A DNA stretch of 64,000 bases from Candidatus Manganitrophus morganii (GTDB taxonomy: Bacteria; Nitrospirota; Nitrospiria; SBBL01; Manganitrophaceae): positions 3,100,001-3,164,000 of the forward strand of contig JAJHOH010000001.1 of the NCBI GenBank assembly GCA_021651055.1. Direction: 5' to 3'. The notes beneath the pieces are model-generated. The model did not search any database. It saw only the letters and a program-made list of their open reading frames with translations, and was not told the DNA's origin. Below, piece after piece: positions 62,750-64,000 of this stretch; the first letter of the stretch is position 1, and the number at the start of each line of letters is the position of its first letter. Both the position numbers and the translations under genes were made by a program.

Positions 62750-63825
62750 GACGTTCCAACAAAAAGCAGATACCGTCGAAAAACGGAATCGGAAAAATCG
62801 AGAAGGTCGAGCTTCACCAGCATGTCGACGGGTCGATTCCGGTTGATATTACCTGGAAGCTGATGAAGGAGCACCGGCTCAACCCGGTTGCCACCAAGAA
62901 GGAGATGGAGCGTCTTCTCGTTCTTCAGGAGGGGGAAGAGGGGGCGCTGCTCCGATACCTCGACAAGTTTCACTATCCGGCCTGGATCACGCAGTTTTAC
63001 GGGAATATCTCCTATGTCGTCGAGGCGATCGTCAAAAAGGCCTATCAGGACGGCGTGCGGCTTCTGGAGCTTCGTTATGCGCCGATTATTCATACCTTCG
63101 CCGGGTTGACCCTCCGGCAGACGATCAGCTCGGTGTTGACCGGCTTAAACCGCGCCAAGCGAAAATATCCGATCGAGACCGGACTGATCGTCATCGCCAT
63201 GCGGCATCAAGGCCCCCATATCGCCAAGATCCTCGCCCGGCAGGCGATCGCCGAGGCGCAGCAGTTCCATGAACGGACGGGGGTGATTGGCTTCGATGTG
63301 GCGGGGGCGGAGCGGGGAAACCCGGCGCGGCTGTTTAAAGAAGCTTTCGACATCGCCCGTTCGGGGAAACTCGGCCTCACGATTCATGCGGGAGAGGATG
63401 AAGGGCCGGAGGCGATCTGGGAGGCGGTCGATATCCTCGGCGCGCGGCGGATCGGCCACGGCTGCTCTGCGATCAAAGACAAAGCGTTGATGCGGCGGCT
63501 GGCGAAAGATCAGGTTCTGGTCGAATGCTGTTACACCTCCAATTATCAGACCGGCGCCGTGCCGATGGGGGCGCCCCATCCGATGTTCACCTTTTTGGAG
63601 TATGGGATTCCGATCGCCATCTGCACCGACAACACGACCGTTTCGAATACCGATCAAATCCGGGAGAACGAAAAGCTCTCGAAGTGGCTGACGGCGGCGC
63701 AGCTTCAGGAGATTCATCGAAAGGCCCGCGCCCACTCTTTTATCCACGCGACACCGAACATCCGGGAAAACCTTCCGCCGCAGCATGATCTGGAGCGGCC
63801 TCGGTTTAATCATTCAAAGAAATGA
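62746..63825 (+). CDS. Adenosine deaminase-family amidohydrolase
   Basis: A 359-residue zinc amidohydrolase of the adenosine/adenine/AMP deaminase family. The metal-binding HxH is in VELHQHVDGSIP near residue 27, the proton-transfer HAGE in LTIHAGEDEGP, a further His in RIGHGCSAIKD and the zinc-binding Asp in ICTDNTTVSNT. It may deaminate adenosine or a modified purine such as those formed by nucleoside side reactions. The ATG overlaps the upstream stop and the stop overlaps the next start, so three genes are translationally coupled. Confidence 0.85.
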   Translation: MRRSNKKQIPSKNGIGKIEKVELHQHVDGSIPVDITWKLMKEHRLNPVATKKEMERLLVLQEGEEGALLRYLDKFHYPAWITQFYGNISYVVEAIVKKAYQDGVRLLELRYAPIIHTFAGLTLRQTISSVLTGLNRAKRKYPIETGLIVIAMRHQGPHIAKILARQAIAEAQQFHERTGVIGFDVAGAERGNPARLFKEAFDIARSGKLGLTIHAGEDEGPEAIWEAVDILGARRIGHGCSAIKDKALMRRLAKDQVLVECCYTSNYQTGAVPMGAPHPMFTFLEYGIPIAICTDNTTVSNTDQIRENEKLSKWLTAAQLQEIHRKARAHSFIHATPNIRENLPPQHDLERPRFNHSKK

Positions 63826-64000
63826 TCTCTCTTCTCAACATCACAAAACGATTCGGGGCCAGGACCCTGCTTGCCGACGCGACCTTGCAGGTGGCGTATG
63901 GGGATCGGATCGCCCTGATCGGCCCGAACGGCGCGGGCAAAACGACGCTGCTGGAGATGATCTCCCGCAAGGTCGACCCCGACGAGGGAGAGGTCATCAT
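63822..64000 (+). CDS. ABC-F-type ATPase, 3' end outside window
   Basis: An ATG at 63822 overlaps the deaminase stop (ATGA). The visible 59 residues (MISLLNITKRFGARTLLADA...) contain the Walker A GPNGAGKTTLLEMI, preceded by the YGDRIALIGPNG segment seen in ABC-F translation factors such as Uup and EttA. No membrane segment is present in the visible part. The second ATPase half and the inter-domain linker that would confirm ABC-F lie beyond the window. Confidence 0.75.
   Translation, partial: MISLLNITKRFGARTLLADATLQVAYGDRIALIGPNGAGKTTLLEMISRKVDPDEGEVI

Overview
This is a gene-dense, GC-rich (roughly high-50s %) bacterial chromosome segment of about 55 protein genes, with no rRNA, tRNA, CRISPR array, transposase or phage gene that I can see. 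The gene content suggests a member of the Nitrospirota or a close relative: an AprAB/Sat sulfate-activation cluster, a sulfite/nitrite reductase fused to TusA, PCP-reductase-type domains beside an Mrp ATPase, and the rubrerythrin / Fe-S protein / DUF3501 trio. There is no marker gene here to prove the lineage, so this is inference.

Layout. 1-3.7 kb (minus): Mrp ATPase, a zinc-ribbon protein with two PCP-reductase domains, a heme-oxygenase-fold iron enzyme (CADD/PqqC-like) and a ferritin-like protein cut by the window edge. 3.9-8.9 kb (minus): sat, aprB, aprA, a TauE/SafE transporter and an Rrf2 regulator. 9-10.4 kb: CorC/HlyC-type protein. 10.4-23.1 kb: signalling (hybrid kinase, HD-GYP regulator, NarL-type kinase/regulator pair, single-domain HTH and receiver proteins), broken up by pabB/pabC, a SUMF1-like lipoprotein and two tandem small cytochromes c. 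23.1-26.4 kb (minus): prfB with a programmed frameshift, lnt and a DUF3105 protein. 26.5-36.1 kb: CPA2 antiporter, argS, tgt, yajC-secD-secF and a DUF4388-DnaJ-TPR protein. 36.2-42.0 kb: a complete iscR-iscS-iscU-iscA-hscB-hscA-fdx-iscX operon with tandem IscR boxes, facing a DsrEFH/TusBCD-like trio. 43.3-51.7 kb: two paralogous PAS sensor kinases bracketing a CheB and a CheB-CheR-PAS protein. 51.8-58.9 kb: desaturase, a cysteine-desulfurase homologue without the PLP lysine next to tusA, DUF3501 / Fe-S protein / rubrerythrin / PerR, a seven-repeat FG-GAP lipoprotein and a TPR lipoprotein. 59.1-64 kb: sulfite reductase-TusA fusion, a DHOD-like protein, an adenosine-deaminase-family protein and the start of an ABC-F ATPase.

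The unifying theme is sulfur. Sat and AprAB can take sulfate to sulfite, and the fused reductase can take sulfite to sulfide. IscS, TusA, a DsrE-like protein and the lysine-less NifS homologue could carry persulfide sulfur. No QmoABC, DsrAB or sulfate permease is visible, so assimilation is the more economical reading. The most unusual items are the cysteine-desulfurase homologue with proline at the PLP-lysine position, operonic with TusA, and the SIR-helical-TusA fusion in which both reductase halves keep a four-cysteine motif set.
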